Below are positions 37,914 through 46,684 of a DNA stretch of 64,000 nucleotides, piece after piece. A program made the translations under genes and the position numbers. Position 1 is the first letter of the stretch. Each line of letters opens with the position of its first letter. The stretch comes from Caballeronia pedi (GTDB lineage: Bacteria > Pseudomonadota > Gammaproteobacteria > Burkholderiales > Burkholderiaceae), in contig NZ_FCOE02000007.1 in the NCBI RefSeq assembly GCF_001544915.2, forward strand, positions 186,001 through 250,000, given 5' to 3'. The notes below the pieces were generated by a model. That model was not told where the DNA came from. It saw nothing but the letters and a program-made list of their open reading frames with translations, and did not search any database.

Positions 37914-40900
37914 ATGTCAAGCATCACCAGGTCTTCTCTTGCCTCCGCCGGTCAAACCCTGCGCGGCGTCGTGCACGCGCGGCGCACGCGGCGCATCTTC
38001 ATCGGCTTGCTGATCGCGGTACTCGTGATCGGCGCGCTCGGGTTCTTCGTCGCGCCGCCGGTCATCCGCCATGTCGCCGAGCAGCAACTCGCGAAGCAGC
38101 TCGATCGGCCGGTCAGCATCAGGCGCATCTCGCTCAATCCCTACACGCTCGATTTCGAAGCCGATGGCGTGCGTATCGGCGAAGCGAGCGCGAATCTCGC
38201 GAAGGCGCCGGGCGCGTCGGCCGATTTCGTCGATGTGTCGCGGCTCGTCGTGCGCACTTCGTGGGCGTCGGTCTTCCGGCTCGCGCCGGTCGTCAACGAA
38301 CTGAAAATCGATTCGCCGCGCATCAGTGTCGTGCGTTTCGACGGCGAGCAATTCAATTTCTCCGATCTGATCGCGAAGTTCGCCAAGCCCGCGTCGCCGC
38401 CGTCGGACAAGCCCGCGCGTTTCTCGGTGTCGAACATCCGCATCGAGAACGGCCAGATCACCTTCGATGACAGGCTCCTGAAGGCGAAGCACCTGATCGA
38501 CCGCTTCGCGCTCGGCATTCCGTTCATCGCAACGCTGCCGTCCGCCACCGATATCTTCGTGACGCCGCTGTTGCAGGCGCGCATCGACGGTTCGCCGCTC
38601 GTCGTGAAGGGCCGCACGAAGCCGTTTTCGGAGTCGCGCGAATCGGAGATCGCGCTGTCGCTCGACGGCCTCGACATGCCGCAGATGGCGTCGTACGCGC
38701 CGGCTTCCGTGCCCGTCGCGGTCAGGAGCGGCAAGCTCTCGACCGACTTGAACGTGCGCTTCGCGATTTCGGGTGAGACGCCGACGATCCGCATCGACGG
38801 CACCGCCGATCTCGCCGATCTCGCCGTCACCGACAAGGCGAACGCGCCGCTCGTCGCGGCCCGCGCGCTGCACGTGAAGATCGAGAACGCGGAGCCGCTG
38901 CGCGATATCTATCACCTCGACGAAGTGACGCTGTCGAATCCGGACGTGCATTTCGCGCGCGATTCGGCCGGGCAACTGAACGTGCAGAAGCTGGCCGGCC
39001 CCGCGCCCAAGCCGGAAGAGAAGAAGCCCGCCGCGGACGAGGCGAAAAAGGAAGCGCCGCCGCTCGACCTGACGATCCGCCATCTCGCGATCAACGACGG
39101 CACGATCGCCCTCGACGACCAGTTGCTGAAGTCGCGCGTGCAGGGCGCGCTGACGGGCCTTGCCGTGACGCTCGACGGTTTCTCGACGCTCGCGAAGACG
39201 CCCGCGAAGTACACGCTCAAGACCGCGTTCGACCACGGCGGCGCGCTCGATGCATCGGGCAACGTGTCGCTCGCAGGAAAGACGGCGGACGCGAAACTGG
39301 CGCTGAAGGCTTTCGCGCTGCCGCCGCTGCAACCCTATTTCGCGAACCTGCTGGCCGCGCGGGTGACGAGCGGTACGCTCGGCGCAAACCTGCCGGTGTC
39401 CGTCGACTGGAGCAAGCCGGATGGCGCCGTGCAGGTCGGCGCGGGCGACGTCAAGCTCGATGCGCTCGCGCTCACGCCCAATGCGGGCGGCGCGCCGGTC
39501 AGGCTTGCGTCGGCGGTGGCGAAGATCGGCAAGGTCGATGTCTCCGCGCGCAACGCGGCGCTCGACAGCGTGCAACTGAGCGGCCTCGCGCTCGACGCGA
39601 CGCGCCGCAAGGACGGCAGCATCGATCTCGCCGCGCTCGCGGGGCCGCACGAGGCCGCGCCCGAGCAGACGGCGACGCGCAAGATCCAGAAGGCGCAGGC
39701 AGCGGGACCGGCGTGGCGCTATCAGATCGGGGAGATAACGCTTGCCGATGCATCGGCGAATGTCGTCGACGAAACCACCGCGCGGCCCGTCAAGCTGCGC
39801 GTCGCGCCGGTCGCGGTGAACGTGAAGCAGTTCAGCGACGATCTGACCAAGCCGCTCGCCGTCGATGGCAAGCTCACGCTGAATGGAAAGGGCGCGCTCG
39901 CGATCGGCGGCAATGTCACGGTGAGTCCGCTCAAGCTCGCGCTGCACGTGAAGGGCGATCAGGTCGATGCAGCCGCGTTCGAACCGTATTTCGGCGACAA
40001 GCTCAACATCGACGTGACGAGCGCGTATCTGAACGCGAACGGCGATGTCGCGATGTCGGGCAGCGGCAAGACGCTCGCGGCGTCATACAAGGGCGATGTC
40101 TCGCTCTCGGACGTGCGCATGCTCGACAAGGCGACATCCGACCGCTTCGCCGGCTGGAAGCTGCTCGGCCTGACCAACGCGAAAGTGAATTACAGCGAAC
40201 GCGGCACCGATATCGATGCGGCGCGCGTGACCTTCGCGAACTTCTACGGCCGCGTGCTGCTCGATGCGCAGGGAAGGCTGAACCTGAAGAGCGTGGTGGC
40301 GAGCGAGGGCGGGCCGCAATCGGTGACGCGCGACAGAGCCAAGGAAGAAGGCGCGTCCGCGCCGGCGGCGGCGAGCGCGAGCGTGACGGTGCCGGTGAAG
40401 ACCGCGGCGAAGTCCGGGCCGCCGGTCAACATGCGCTTCGGACAACTGGTGCTGCAGGACGGCCGCGTGACCTACACCGACAACTTCATCAAGCCGAACT
40501 ACACGGCGAATCTGGTCGCGATCAACGGCACGATCGGCGCGTTCGGCACGCACTCGACTACGCCCGCGCCCGTCGATGTCTCGGCGAAACTCGCGGCCAA
40601 CGGGCCGGTGTCGATCAAGGGGCAGGTCAATCCGCTGATCGAGAAGCCCGCGCTCGATCTGACGGCGAGCGCGCACGGCGTCGAGCTGACGAATCTCACG
40701 CCGTATTCGACGAAGTACGCGGGCTATCCGATCACGAAGGGCAAGCTCAATGTCGACCTGCACTACATGCTCGCCGACAACAAGCTCACCGCGAACAATC
40801 ATTTGTTCATCGATCAGTTGACGTTCGGCGACCACATCGACAATCCGACGGCGACCAAGCTGCCGGTGCGGCTCGCGGTCTCGTTGCTGAAGAACTCGCG

Positions 40901-41615
40901 CGGCGAGATCGACGTGAACATTCCGATTTCCGGGTCGCTGGACAATCCGGAGTTTTCGATCGGCGGGCTCGTGTGGCAGGCGATCGTCAATCTCGTGCAG
41001 AAGGCGGTGACAGCGCCGTTCACGCTGCTTGCGCACGCGTTCGGCGGCGGCGGCGGCGAGGATCTGAACTACATCGAGTTCGATGCGGGCTCGGCCACGT
41101 TGAACGACGCCGCGCAGAAGAAGCTCGATACGATCGCGAAGGCGCTGGTGGACAAGCCGTCGGTGCGGGTGGACGTGACGGGCCGCGTCGATCCGAAGAC
41201 GGACGAACCGGCGTTGCGCGCCGCGTGGGTCGACAGCCAGGTCAAGCGCGCGAAGGTTCGCGACATGGCGAGCAACGGCGAGAACGTGGACTGGAACGCG
41301 ATCAAGATATCCGACGCGGACTACGACAAGTATCTGACGAAGGTGTACAAGTCGGCGGAATTCAAGAAGCCGACCAACTTCATCGGCATGACGAAGAGCG
41401 TGCCCGACGACGACATGAAGGCGGCGCTGACGAAGAACGCGCCGGTGGATGACGGCTCGTTGCGCGATCTGGCCCAGCGTCGCGCGCAGGCGGTGCAGGA
41501 GTACTTCGACGGCAAGATCGACAGCAAGCGGATTTTTATCGTCGCGCCGAAGATGTCTGCGGACGACATCAAGGACAAGGGAGCAGGGTCGCGCGTGGAA
41601 CTCGGGTTGAAGTAG
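37914..41615 (+). CDS. Very large AsmA-like DUF748 protein with OmpA-like C-terminus
   Basis: A 1233-residue protein. A single membrane anchor (FIGLLIAVLVIGALGFFVA) at about residues 29-47 is followed by a long periplasmic beta-rich body. Repeated AsmA-type phrases occur, such as RISLNPYTLDFEADGV and IRIENGQITFDDRL, and an equivalent occurs near 830 (LQDGRVTYTDNF). Near residue 1050 an OmpA-like segment begins (NYIEFDAGSATLNDAAQKKL), then a helical tail. AsmA-like proteins bridge the envelope and are linked to lipid transport, so an envelope role is likely, not proven. Starts with ATG at 37914. Confidence 0.85.
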   Translation: MSSITRSSLASAGQTLRGVVHARRTRRIFIGLLIAVLVIGALGFFVAPPVIRHVAEQQLAKQLDRPVSIRRISLNPYTLDFEADGVRIGEASANLAKAPGASADFVDVSRLVVRTSWASVFRLAPVVNELKIDSPRISVVRFDGEQFNFSDLIAKFAKPASPPSDKPARFSVSNIRIENGQITFDDRLLKAKHLIDRFALGIPFIATLPSATDIFVTPLLQARIDGSPLVVKGRTKPFSESRESEIALSLDGLDMPQMASYAPASVPVAVRSGKLSTDLNVRFAISGETPTIRIDGTADLADLAVTDKANAPLVAARALHVKIENAEPLRDIYHLDEVTLSNPDVHFARDSAGQLNVQKLAGPAPKPEEKKPAADEAKKEAPPLDLTIRHLAINDGTIALDDQLLKSRVQGALTGLAVTLDGFSTLAKTPAKYTLKTAFDHGGALDASGNVSLAGKTADAKLALKAFALPPLQPYFANLLAARVTSGTLGANLPVSVDWSKPDGAVQVGAGDVKLDALALTPNAGGAPVRLASAVAKIGKVDVSARNAALDSVQLSGLALDATRRKDGSIDLAALAGPHEAAPEQTATRKIQKAQAAGPAWRYQIGEITLADASANVVDETTARPVKLRVAPVAVNVKQFSDDLTKPLAVDGKLTLNGKGALAIGGNVTVSPLKLALHVKGDQVDAAAFEPYFGDKLNIDVTSAYLNANGDVAMSGSGKTLAASYKGDVSLSDVRMLDKATSDRFAGWKLLGLTNAKVNYSERGTDIDAARVTFANFYGRVLLDAQGRLNLKSVVASEGGPQSVTRDRAKEEGASAPAAASASVTVPVKTAAKSGPPVNMRFGQLVLQDGRVTYTDNFIKPNYTANLVAINGTIGAFGTHSTTPAPVDVSAKLAANGPVSIKGQVNPLIEKPALDLTASAHGVELTNLTPYSTKYAGYPITKGKLNVDLHYMLADNKLTANNHLFIDQLTFGDHIDNPTATKLPVRLAVSLLKNSRGEIDVNIPISGSLDNPEFSIGGLVWQAIVNLVQKAVTAPFTLLAHAFGGGGGEDLNYIEFDAGSATLNDAAQKKLDTIAKALVDKPSVRVDVTGRVDPKTDEPALRAAWVDSQVKRAKVRDMASNGENVDWNAIKISDADYDKYLTKVYKSAEFKKPTNFIGMTKSVPDDDMKAALTKNAPVDDGSLRDLAQRRAQAVQEYFDGKIDSKRIFIVAPKMSADDIKDKGAGSRVELGLK

Positions 41616-41708
41616 CGCGCGTTGGCCAAACGGACGATCTGGATGAACAAGGAATCGAAAATTAATATCGGCGATACCGGAAATCAACACGAAGACGGGA
41701 ATCAGCCG

Positions 41709-42146
41709 ATGGGAACACCTTATGAGAAGGACGTGGTGGCGTGGGCCGAAGAACAGGCCGCGCTGCTGCGTGCAGGGAAGCTTGCGTCCATCGATATCGA
41801 GCATATCGCAGAGGAAATCGAGGACGTGGGCAAGAGTGAACAAAGGGAATTTGCGAGCAGGATGGCGGTGTTGCTGGCGCATTTGCTGAAGTGGCAGTTG
41901 CAGCCGGAGCGGCGAACCAATAGCTGGACGAACACCGTCCTGACTCAGCGCGCCGCAATCGAGCGACGGCTCAGGAAAACACCGAGTCTGAAGCCTATGC
42001 TCAGCGATGAGGACTGGATCGCCGATATGTGGGGCGATGCGCGCGAACTGGCGGCGAATGAAACGCGTATTGGTTTCGCAGATTTCCCGGAAAGCTGTCC
42101 CTGGCCGATGTCCTCGGTGCTTGAGGAAGGGTTTTTGCCTGAATAG
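41709..42146 (+). CDS. DUF29 family protein
   Basis: A 145-residue soluble helical protein. YEKDVVAWAEEQAALLRAGK at the N-terminus and DIEHIAEEIEDVGKSE are the DUF29 signature, followed by HLLKWQLQPERR. No function is established for this family as far as I know. A longer start at 41643 is possible, but 41709 gives the usual family length. It stands alone 93 nt after the DUF748 gene. Confidence 0.78.
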   Translation: MGTPYEKDVVAWAEEQAALLRAGKLASIDIEHIAEEIEDVGKSEQREFASRMAVLLAHLLKWQLQPERRTNSWTNTVLTQRAAIERRLRKTPSLKPMLSDEDWIADMWGDARELAANETRIGFADFPESCPWPMSSVLEEGFLPE

Positions 42147-42180
42147 CAGTCAACGCGCGAGCATCGCAGCTCGCGCATCC

Positions 42181-43749
42181 TCAATGCGCCCCCGAAGCCG
42201 CCCCGCCACCGCCTCCCTTCGCCACCTTCGTCACCCAGATCAGCGGAATGATCAGAATGAAGATCACCGCCGAGATCAGAAAGATATCGTTGAGCCCCAT
42301 CATCGCGGCTTGCGAGTTGACGGTGAAGTTGAACATGCCGCGCGCCTGCGCCTCGCTCACATCGAGCGTCGATCGCGACAGCCCGAGCGACTGTAAAAAC
42401 GCCGGATTATAGATATTCGCCTGCTCGGTGAGCCGCTCGTGATGCAGCGCGATGCGGTTGTCCCACGCGTTGCCCGCGAGCGACGTGCCCACCGCGCCGC
42501 AAAACACCCGCGCGAAATTCGACAACCCCGCCGCCGCCGGAATCTTCGACGGCGGCAGGCCCGACAGCACGATCGCCGTGAGCGGCACGAAGAACATCGC
42601 CATCGGGATGCCTTGCAGGAGCGTTGGCAGCACCAGATGCCACGTGTCGATCTCGATCACGTATTTCGAGCGCAGCCAGAACACGAACGCGAAGCCGATG
42701 AACGCCATCGTCGCGATGATGCGCGCGTCGCTGCGCGGCAGCACCTTGCCCATCACCGGCGCGAGGATCACGGCGAAGATGCCGAGCGGCGCCGTGACGA
42801 GGCCCGCATCGACGGACCGATAGTTCAGGTACTGCTGCATCCATTGCGGCAGCAGCACGAGATTGCCGAAGAACACGCCGTACGCGACGGAAATTGCCAC
42901 CGTCCCGCCAAAGAAATTGCGCCCGGCGAACAGCCGCAGATCGACGACGGGATTCGGGTCCGTCAACTCCCAGACGACGAAGAACGCAAACGCGATGACC
43001 GCGACGATCGCCAGCACGACGATCAGGGGCGACGAGAACCAGTCGAGGTCGCGCCCCTTGTCGAGCATGATCTGCAGCGACGCGACCCACGAGACGAGCA
43101 GCAGCAGGCCGATCACGTCGATGGGCGCCTTGCGCGTCGGCGATTCGCGGTTGCGGTAGATGATCCACGTCACGCCGGCCGCGAAGATGCCCACCGGGAT
43201 GTTGATGTAGAAGATCCACGACCACGAATAACTGTCGGTGATCCAGCCGCCGAGCGCGGGACCGGCGATTGGGCCGACGGTCGCGGTCATCGCCCAGAGC
43301 GAGAGCGCCATCGACGACTTTTCTTTCGGATACGAGCCGAGCAGGATCGCCTGCGAGAGCGGAATCAGCGGCCCGGCGACCGCGCCCTGCAACACGCGCG
43401 CGAACAGCAGCACCGGCAGATTGGGCGCGAGGCCGCACAGCCACGACGACAGCACGAACATCAGGATCGCGCCGACGAACAGATGCACTTGCCCGAGCCG
43501 CTGCGTGAGCCAGCCGGTCAGCGGAATGGATACCGCATTCGACGCCGCGAACACGGTGATGACCCACGTGCCCTCGTTGACGGACACGCCGAGATTGCCG
43601 GAGATGGTCGGAATCGCGACATTGGCGATCGACGAATCCAGCACGTTCATGAAGGTCGCGAGCGCCACCGCGAAAGTGGCGAGGACGAGCTGGCCGCCCG
43701 CGAGCGGCGGGGGCGGGGCGGGCGCGGCGGACTGCGGCGGTGTGCTCAT
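42181..43749 (-). CDS. DHA2-type multidrug exporter of the EmrB/QacA family
   Basis: A 522-residue major facilitator protein with about 14 membrane segments. Family motifs: LDSSIANVAIPTISGNLG (motif D1, residues about 36-53), WVITVF, GRVLQG-like ARVLQGAVAGPLIPLSQA (motif C region) and GPALGGWITDSYSWSWIFYIN. A Pro/Ala N-terminus and Gly-rich C-terminus flank the membrane core. EmrB proteins normally pair with an EmrA adaptor and an outer-membrane factor; neither is adjacent. Substrate unknown. It is divergent from mazE. Confidence 0.9.
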   Translation of the reverse strand: MSTPPQSAAPAPPPPLAGGQLVLATFAVALATFMNVLDSSIANVAIPTISGNLGVSVNEGTWVITVFAASNAVSIPLTGWLTQRLGQVHLFVGAILMFVLSSWLCGLAPNLPVLLFARVLQGAVAGPLIPLSQAILLGSYPKEKSSMALSLWAMTATVGPIAGPALGGWITDSYSWSWIFYINIPVGIFAAGVTWIIYRNRESPTRKAPIDVIGLLLLVSWVASLQIMLDKGRDLDWFSSPLIVVLAIVAVIAFAFFVVWELTDPNPVVDLRLFAGRNFFGGTVAISVAYGVFFGNLVLLPQWMQQYLNYRSVDAGLVTAPLGIFAVILAPVMGKVLPRSDARIIATMAFIGFAFVFWLRSKYVIEIDTWHLVLPTLLQGIPMAMFFVPLTAIVLSGLPPSKIPAAAGLSNFARVFCGAVGTSLAGNAWDNRIALHHERLTEQANIYNPAFLQSLGLSRSTLDVSEAQARGMFNFTVNSQAAMMGLNDIFLISAVIFILIIPLIWVTKVAKGGGGGAASGAH

Positions 43750-43861
43750 GCGGCTCGTGGTCGGTCGGTTGATCCGCCAGTGTGCCTGCGCTCAAAAAAA
43801 GCTGCTTGGCCGAACGGCAGATGCCCTGCCAATCAGCCGCTCCAGAGCGCGTATAGACGCG

Positions 43862-43914
43862 TTGACACGCTGCGAATCGCAGAGATAACATCGAAGTATC
43901 AATGAGTATCAACG
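43862..43914 (+). promoter_or_regulatory. mazEF promoter with tandem operator-like repeats
   Basis: TTGACA (43862-43867), 16 nt, then GATAAC (43884-43889) make a good sigma-70 promoter. Just downstream are two tandem 10-mers, AGTATCAATG and AGTATCAACG (43895-43914), well placed for autoregulatory binding by the MazE antitoxin. The translation start follows 15 nt later. Confidence 0.65.
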
Positions 43915-43929
43915 CCTTTTGGGGACGTC

Positions 43930-44217
43930 ATGCCGAAGCAGATCCTAAAACGTTGGGGCAATAGCATTGCCGTGCGCATTCCTGCCAATATTGCAAGCGA
44001 ACTTTCCTTGGAGGAGGGACAGGAAGTGCAGGTCGAAATCGAGGATGGACACGTTACGATGCGGCCGCAGCGGGCGATCCGGCGTTTTTCGCGCGAACGT
44101 CTGATTCAGCAATTTCGCGAGGGCAAGCTCGAGCGGCATGAAGAGATCGATTTCGGCGATCCCATTGGCGACGAATGGGGTGGTCCGGACGATCCGACGC
44201 GCGAGGGTTTCGAATGA
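43930..44217 (+). CDS. mazE: MazE/AbrB-type antitoxin
   Basis: A 95-residue protein. Residues 1-48 form the AbrB/SpoVT swapped-hairpin DNA-binding fold (ILKRWGNSIAVRIPANIASEL...VEIEDGHVTMRP). The acidic C-terminal half (EEIDFGDPIGDEWGGPDDP) should wrap and inhibit the toxin. It also likely represses its own promoter. The stop overlaps the toxin start by ATGA (44214-44217), the standard antitoxin-first arrangement. Confidence 0.9.
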   Translation: MPKQILKRWGNSIAVRIPANIASELSLEEGQEVQVEIEDGHVTMRPQRAIRRFSRERLIQQFREGKLERHEEIDFGDPIGDEWGGPDDPTREGFE

Positions 44218-44552
44218 AAGACGGAATTCCTGATGCGGGGGACGTGGTGAGATTGCACGTCGGTCCGTCGAGAGGCAATGAGCAGGACGGATATCGCGCG
44301 GTGCTGGTGATCTCCGATATCGTGATGAACGACATTACGGGCCGCTTCACGGGACTTCCGATCACGTCGAAGATTCGCGGCTGGGAAACCGAAGTGCCGA
44401 TCACGAGCCTCAAGCGTCCCGGCGTCGCGCTCGTGGACCAGCTTCGCAGTTGGAGCCATGTCCACAGAGAGCTCGCGTTCCGTGGCGAAACCGTGACGAA
44501 GGAAGAGCTCGACGCAGCGAAATACGCGATTCGCGCCTTCCTGCAACTTTGA
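44214..44552 (+). CDS. mazF: MazF/PemK-type endoribonuclease toxin
   Basis: A 112-residue toxin of the MazF fold. PDAGDVVRLHVGPSRGNEQDGYRAVLVIS at the N-terminus carries the family G-x-E-x-x-G-x-R-P/A-x-x-V pattern, ITSKI follows, and VALVDQLRSWSH matches the conserved V-x-x-D-Q-x-R-x-x-D/S segment. It should cleave specific mRNA sites when free of the antitoxin. Start 44214 fits the 4-nt overlap; the longer upstream frame is antitoxin DNA. Confidence 0.9.
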   Translation: MKDGIPDAGDVVRLHVGPSRGNEQDGYRAVLVISDIVMNDITGRFTGLPITSKIRGWETEVPITSLKRPGVALVDQLRSWSHVHRELAFRGETVTKEELDAAKYAIRAFLQL

Positions 44553-44595
44553 CTGCGGATGCGCGGCGGGGTCGCCGCCGCGCATCCTGCCTACC

Positions 44596-45378
44596 TCACT
44601 TCGCCGAAATATCGATATTCCCCAGATATTTCTTCGCGTACTTGTCGATGGTCCCGTCTGCCCGGACCTTCTCGATCGCCGCGTTGAGCTTCGTCTTCAG
44701 CGCATCGTCGCCCTTGCGCACGCCATAGGCGATGCCGCTGCCGAGAATCTTGTCGTCGCGCACCGGCGCGCCGACGAACGCGTAGCCCTCGCCATCCGGC
44801 TTCGACAGGAAACCGCTCTGTCCCGCAGGCGCGAGCACGAGCGTCCCGTCGAGACGCCCGGACTTCAGATCCGCGTACACCTGGTTCTGATCCTGATACG
44901 GCACGACCTTCACGCCTTCGTTTTCCCAGTGCGCCTTCGCGAAGGTTTCCTGAATCGAGCCCTGCAGCACGCCCACGCTCTTGCCCTTCAGCGACGCCGA
45001 AGTCGGTTCCAGGCCGCTGCCCTTCTTCGCGATGAGCTGGGTCGGCACGCGATACACGACCGTTGTGAAATCGATCGCCTGGCGGCGTTGCTCGGTGGCG
45101 TTCATCGCGGAGTTGATCGCGTCGAACTTGCGGCCCTGCAGCGCGGGGATCAGGCCGTCGAACGACGTCTCGACCCACTTGCATTGCATCTTCGCGGCGG
45201 CGCACACCGCATTGCCGACATCGATGTCGAGCCCTTGCAGCTCGCCCGTCGACGATTTCGATTCGAACGGCGGATATTGCGCTTCCAGCCCGAAGCGCAG
45301 CGTATCGGCGGCAAGCGCCGCACCGCTCGCGAAGGTGCACGCGACAAATAATGCGCTGGCGATGTGGTTCAGTTTCAT
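44596..45378 (-). CDS. Periplasmic amino-acid-binding protein of an ABC transporter (family 3)
   Basis: A 260-residue protein with a signal peptide ending ALA-ADTLRFG (residue about 24). The family-3 signature GLDIDVGNAVCAAAKMQC is near residue 50, and RSG-like DLKSGRLDG near 163. It resembles His/Lys/Arg/ornithine-binding proteins, but the exact ligand is not readable. It starts 23 nt after the aminotransferase gene and is probably in its operon. No permease or ATPase follows. GGAGA precedes the start. Confidence 0.87.
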   Translation of the reverse strand: MKLNHIASALFVACTFASGAALAADTLRFGLEAQYPPFESKSSTGELQGLDIDVGNAVCAAAKMQCKWVETSFDGLIPALQGRKFDAINSAMNATEQRRQAIDFTTVVYRVPTQLIAKKGSGLEPTSASLKGKSVGVLQGSIQETFAKAHWENEGVKVVPYQDQNQVYADLKSGRLDGTLVLAPAGQSGFLSKPDGEGYAFVGAPVRDDKILGSGIAYGVRKGDDALKTKLNAAIEKVRADGTIDKYAKKYLGNIDISAK

Positions 45379-45401
45379 CGTGTTGGTCTCCAGAAAAATC
45401 G

Positions 45402-46556
45402 TCAGATCGAGCAAAGGCGGCGCGCGCCTTCGATGAGCGTGTCATCGTCCTTCGCGAAGGAAAGACGGATCAGGCGGTTGTCGGTGCCATCGGTGTAGAA
45501 CGCCGACAGCGGAATCGTCGCGACGCGCGCCTCGCGAATCAGGCGCAGCACGAAATCGCTGTCGCTTTCGTTCGAGATCGCGGCGTAACGCGCCAGCATG
45601 AAGAAGCTGCCCGCGCTCGGCAACAGCTCGAAGCGCGAATCCTTCAGCGACTCGGCCAGCAGATCGCGCTTGTGCTGATAGAACGGCCCGAGATTCAGAT
45701 AGCTCGATTCATCCGCCAGCGCCTCGGCGAACGCCATCTGCATCGGCGTGTCGGCGGAGAAGGTCATGAACTGGTGAACCTTGCGGATCTCCGCCGTCAG
45801 CGCTGCGGGCGCGAGGCAGTAGCCGACCCGCCAGCCCGTCACGTGATACGACTTGCCGAACGACGCCACGATCACGCTGCGCTCGGCCAGTTCCGGATAA
45901 CGCGCCATGCCGTGATGCAGCGCGCCGTCGAACACGACGTGTTCGTAGACTTCATCGGACAACACGATGATCTTCGTGTCGCGCGTCAACGCCGTGAGCC
46001 GCTCGATGTCGGCGGCGGTGAACGCGCTGCCGGTCGGATTGTGCGGCGTGTTGACGAGGATCATGCGCGTTCGCGGCGTGATCGCGGCGGCGACTTCGTC
46101 CCAGTCGATGCTGAAATCCTCCGACGACAGCTTGATCGCGACGGGCGTCGCGCCCTGAAGCTCTACGATCGGTGCGTAGCTGTCGAACGACGGCTCGAAG
46201 TAGATCACTTCGTCGCCGGGATGCACGAGCGCGCTGATCGTCGCGTACAGGCCTTCGCTCGCGCTCGCGACCACGGTGACTTCCGTGCCCGGATCGTAGG
46301 TCGCGCCGTACAGCTTGTGCGTCTTGACGGCGATCGCCTCGCGCAGCGCGAGCACGCCGGACATCGGCGAGTACTGGTTATGTCCTGCCCGCATGGCTCG
46401 CTCGACGCCTTCGATCAGCTTCGGATCGCACGCGAAGTTCGGCGCGCCTTGCGACAGATTGAGCGCATGGTGCTCGTCGGCGAGCTGGCCGATGACAGTG
46501 AAAATGGTCGTGCCGACGTTCGGCAGCTTCGACTCGGGAATGCAGGCGCTTTGCAC
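45402..46556 (-). CDS. PLP-dependent class I aminotransferase (methionine/aromatic type)
   Basis: A 384-residue fold-type I aminotransferase that resembles the methionine aminotransferase YbdL group in length and motifs: NLSQGAPNFACDP near residue 34, NTPHNPTGSAFT, and the PLP Lys in SFGKSYHVTGWRVGY. A GTG start at 46556 (VQSACIPESK) is preferred because GGAGACACC lies just upstream and the length fits. An ATG at 46613 is an alternative. It is divergent from a LysR gene that may control it. Confidence 0.85.
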   Translation of the reverse strand: MQSACIPESKLPNVGTTIFTVIGQLADEHHALNLSQGAPNFACDPKLIEGVERAMRAGHNQYSPMSGVLALREAIAVKTHKLYGATYDPGTEVTVVASASEGLYATISALVHPGDEVIYFEPSFDSYAPIVELQGATPVAIKLSSEDFSIDWDEVAAAITPRTRMILVNTPHNPTGSAFTAADIERLTALTRDTKIIVLSDEVYEHVVFDGALHHGMARYPELAERSVIVASFGKSYHVTGWRVGYCLAPAALTAEIRKVHQFMTFSADTPMQMAFAEALADESSYLNLGPFYQHKRDLLAESLKDSRFELLPSAGSFFMLARYAAISNESDSDFVLRLIREARVATIPLSAFYTDGTDNRLIRLSFAKDDDTLIEGARRLCSI

Positions 46557-46644
46557 GGCGGTGTCTCCGGAATTGCGGTTCGACGATTGCAGGCGTCGAT
46601 TCAACCGCAGCAATAAAGCGCGGACAATCGAAACTTTGTCATAC

Positions 46645-46669
46645 TAGCCATGCTTGCAGATCATGGCTA
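46645..46669. promoter_or_regulatory. Inverted repeat upstream of the GcvA-like LysR gene
   Basis: TAGCCATG (46645-46652) and its complement CATGGCTA (46662-46669) are separated by 9 nt, just upstream of the LysR start and within the divergent promoter region with the aminotransferase. The geometry fits a LysR operator. Confidence 0.5.
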
Positions 46670-46684
46670 TAGGCCGAAAACCCG

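Noticed and set aside
38000..39947. A long minus-strand frame opposite the DUF748 gene
   Set aside because: The plus-strand protein has a membrane anchor and AsmA motifs. The minus-strand product is Arg-rich with no domains.
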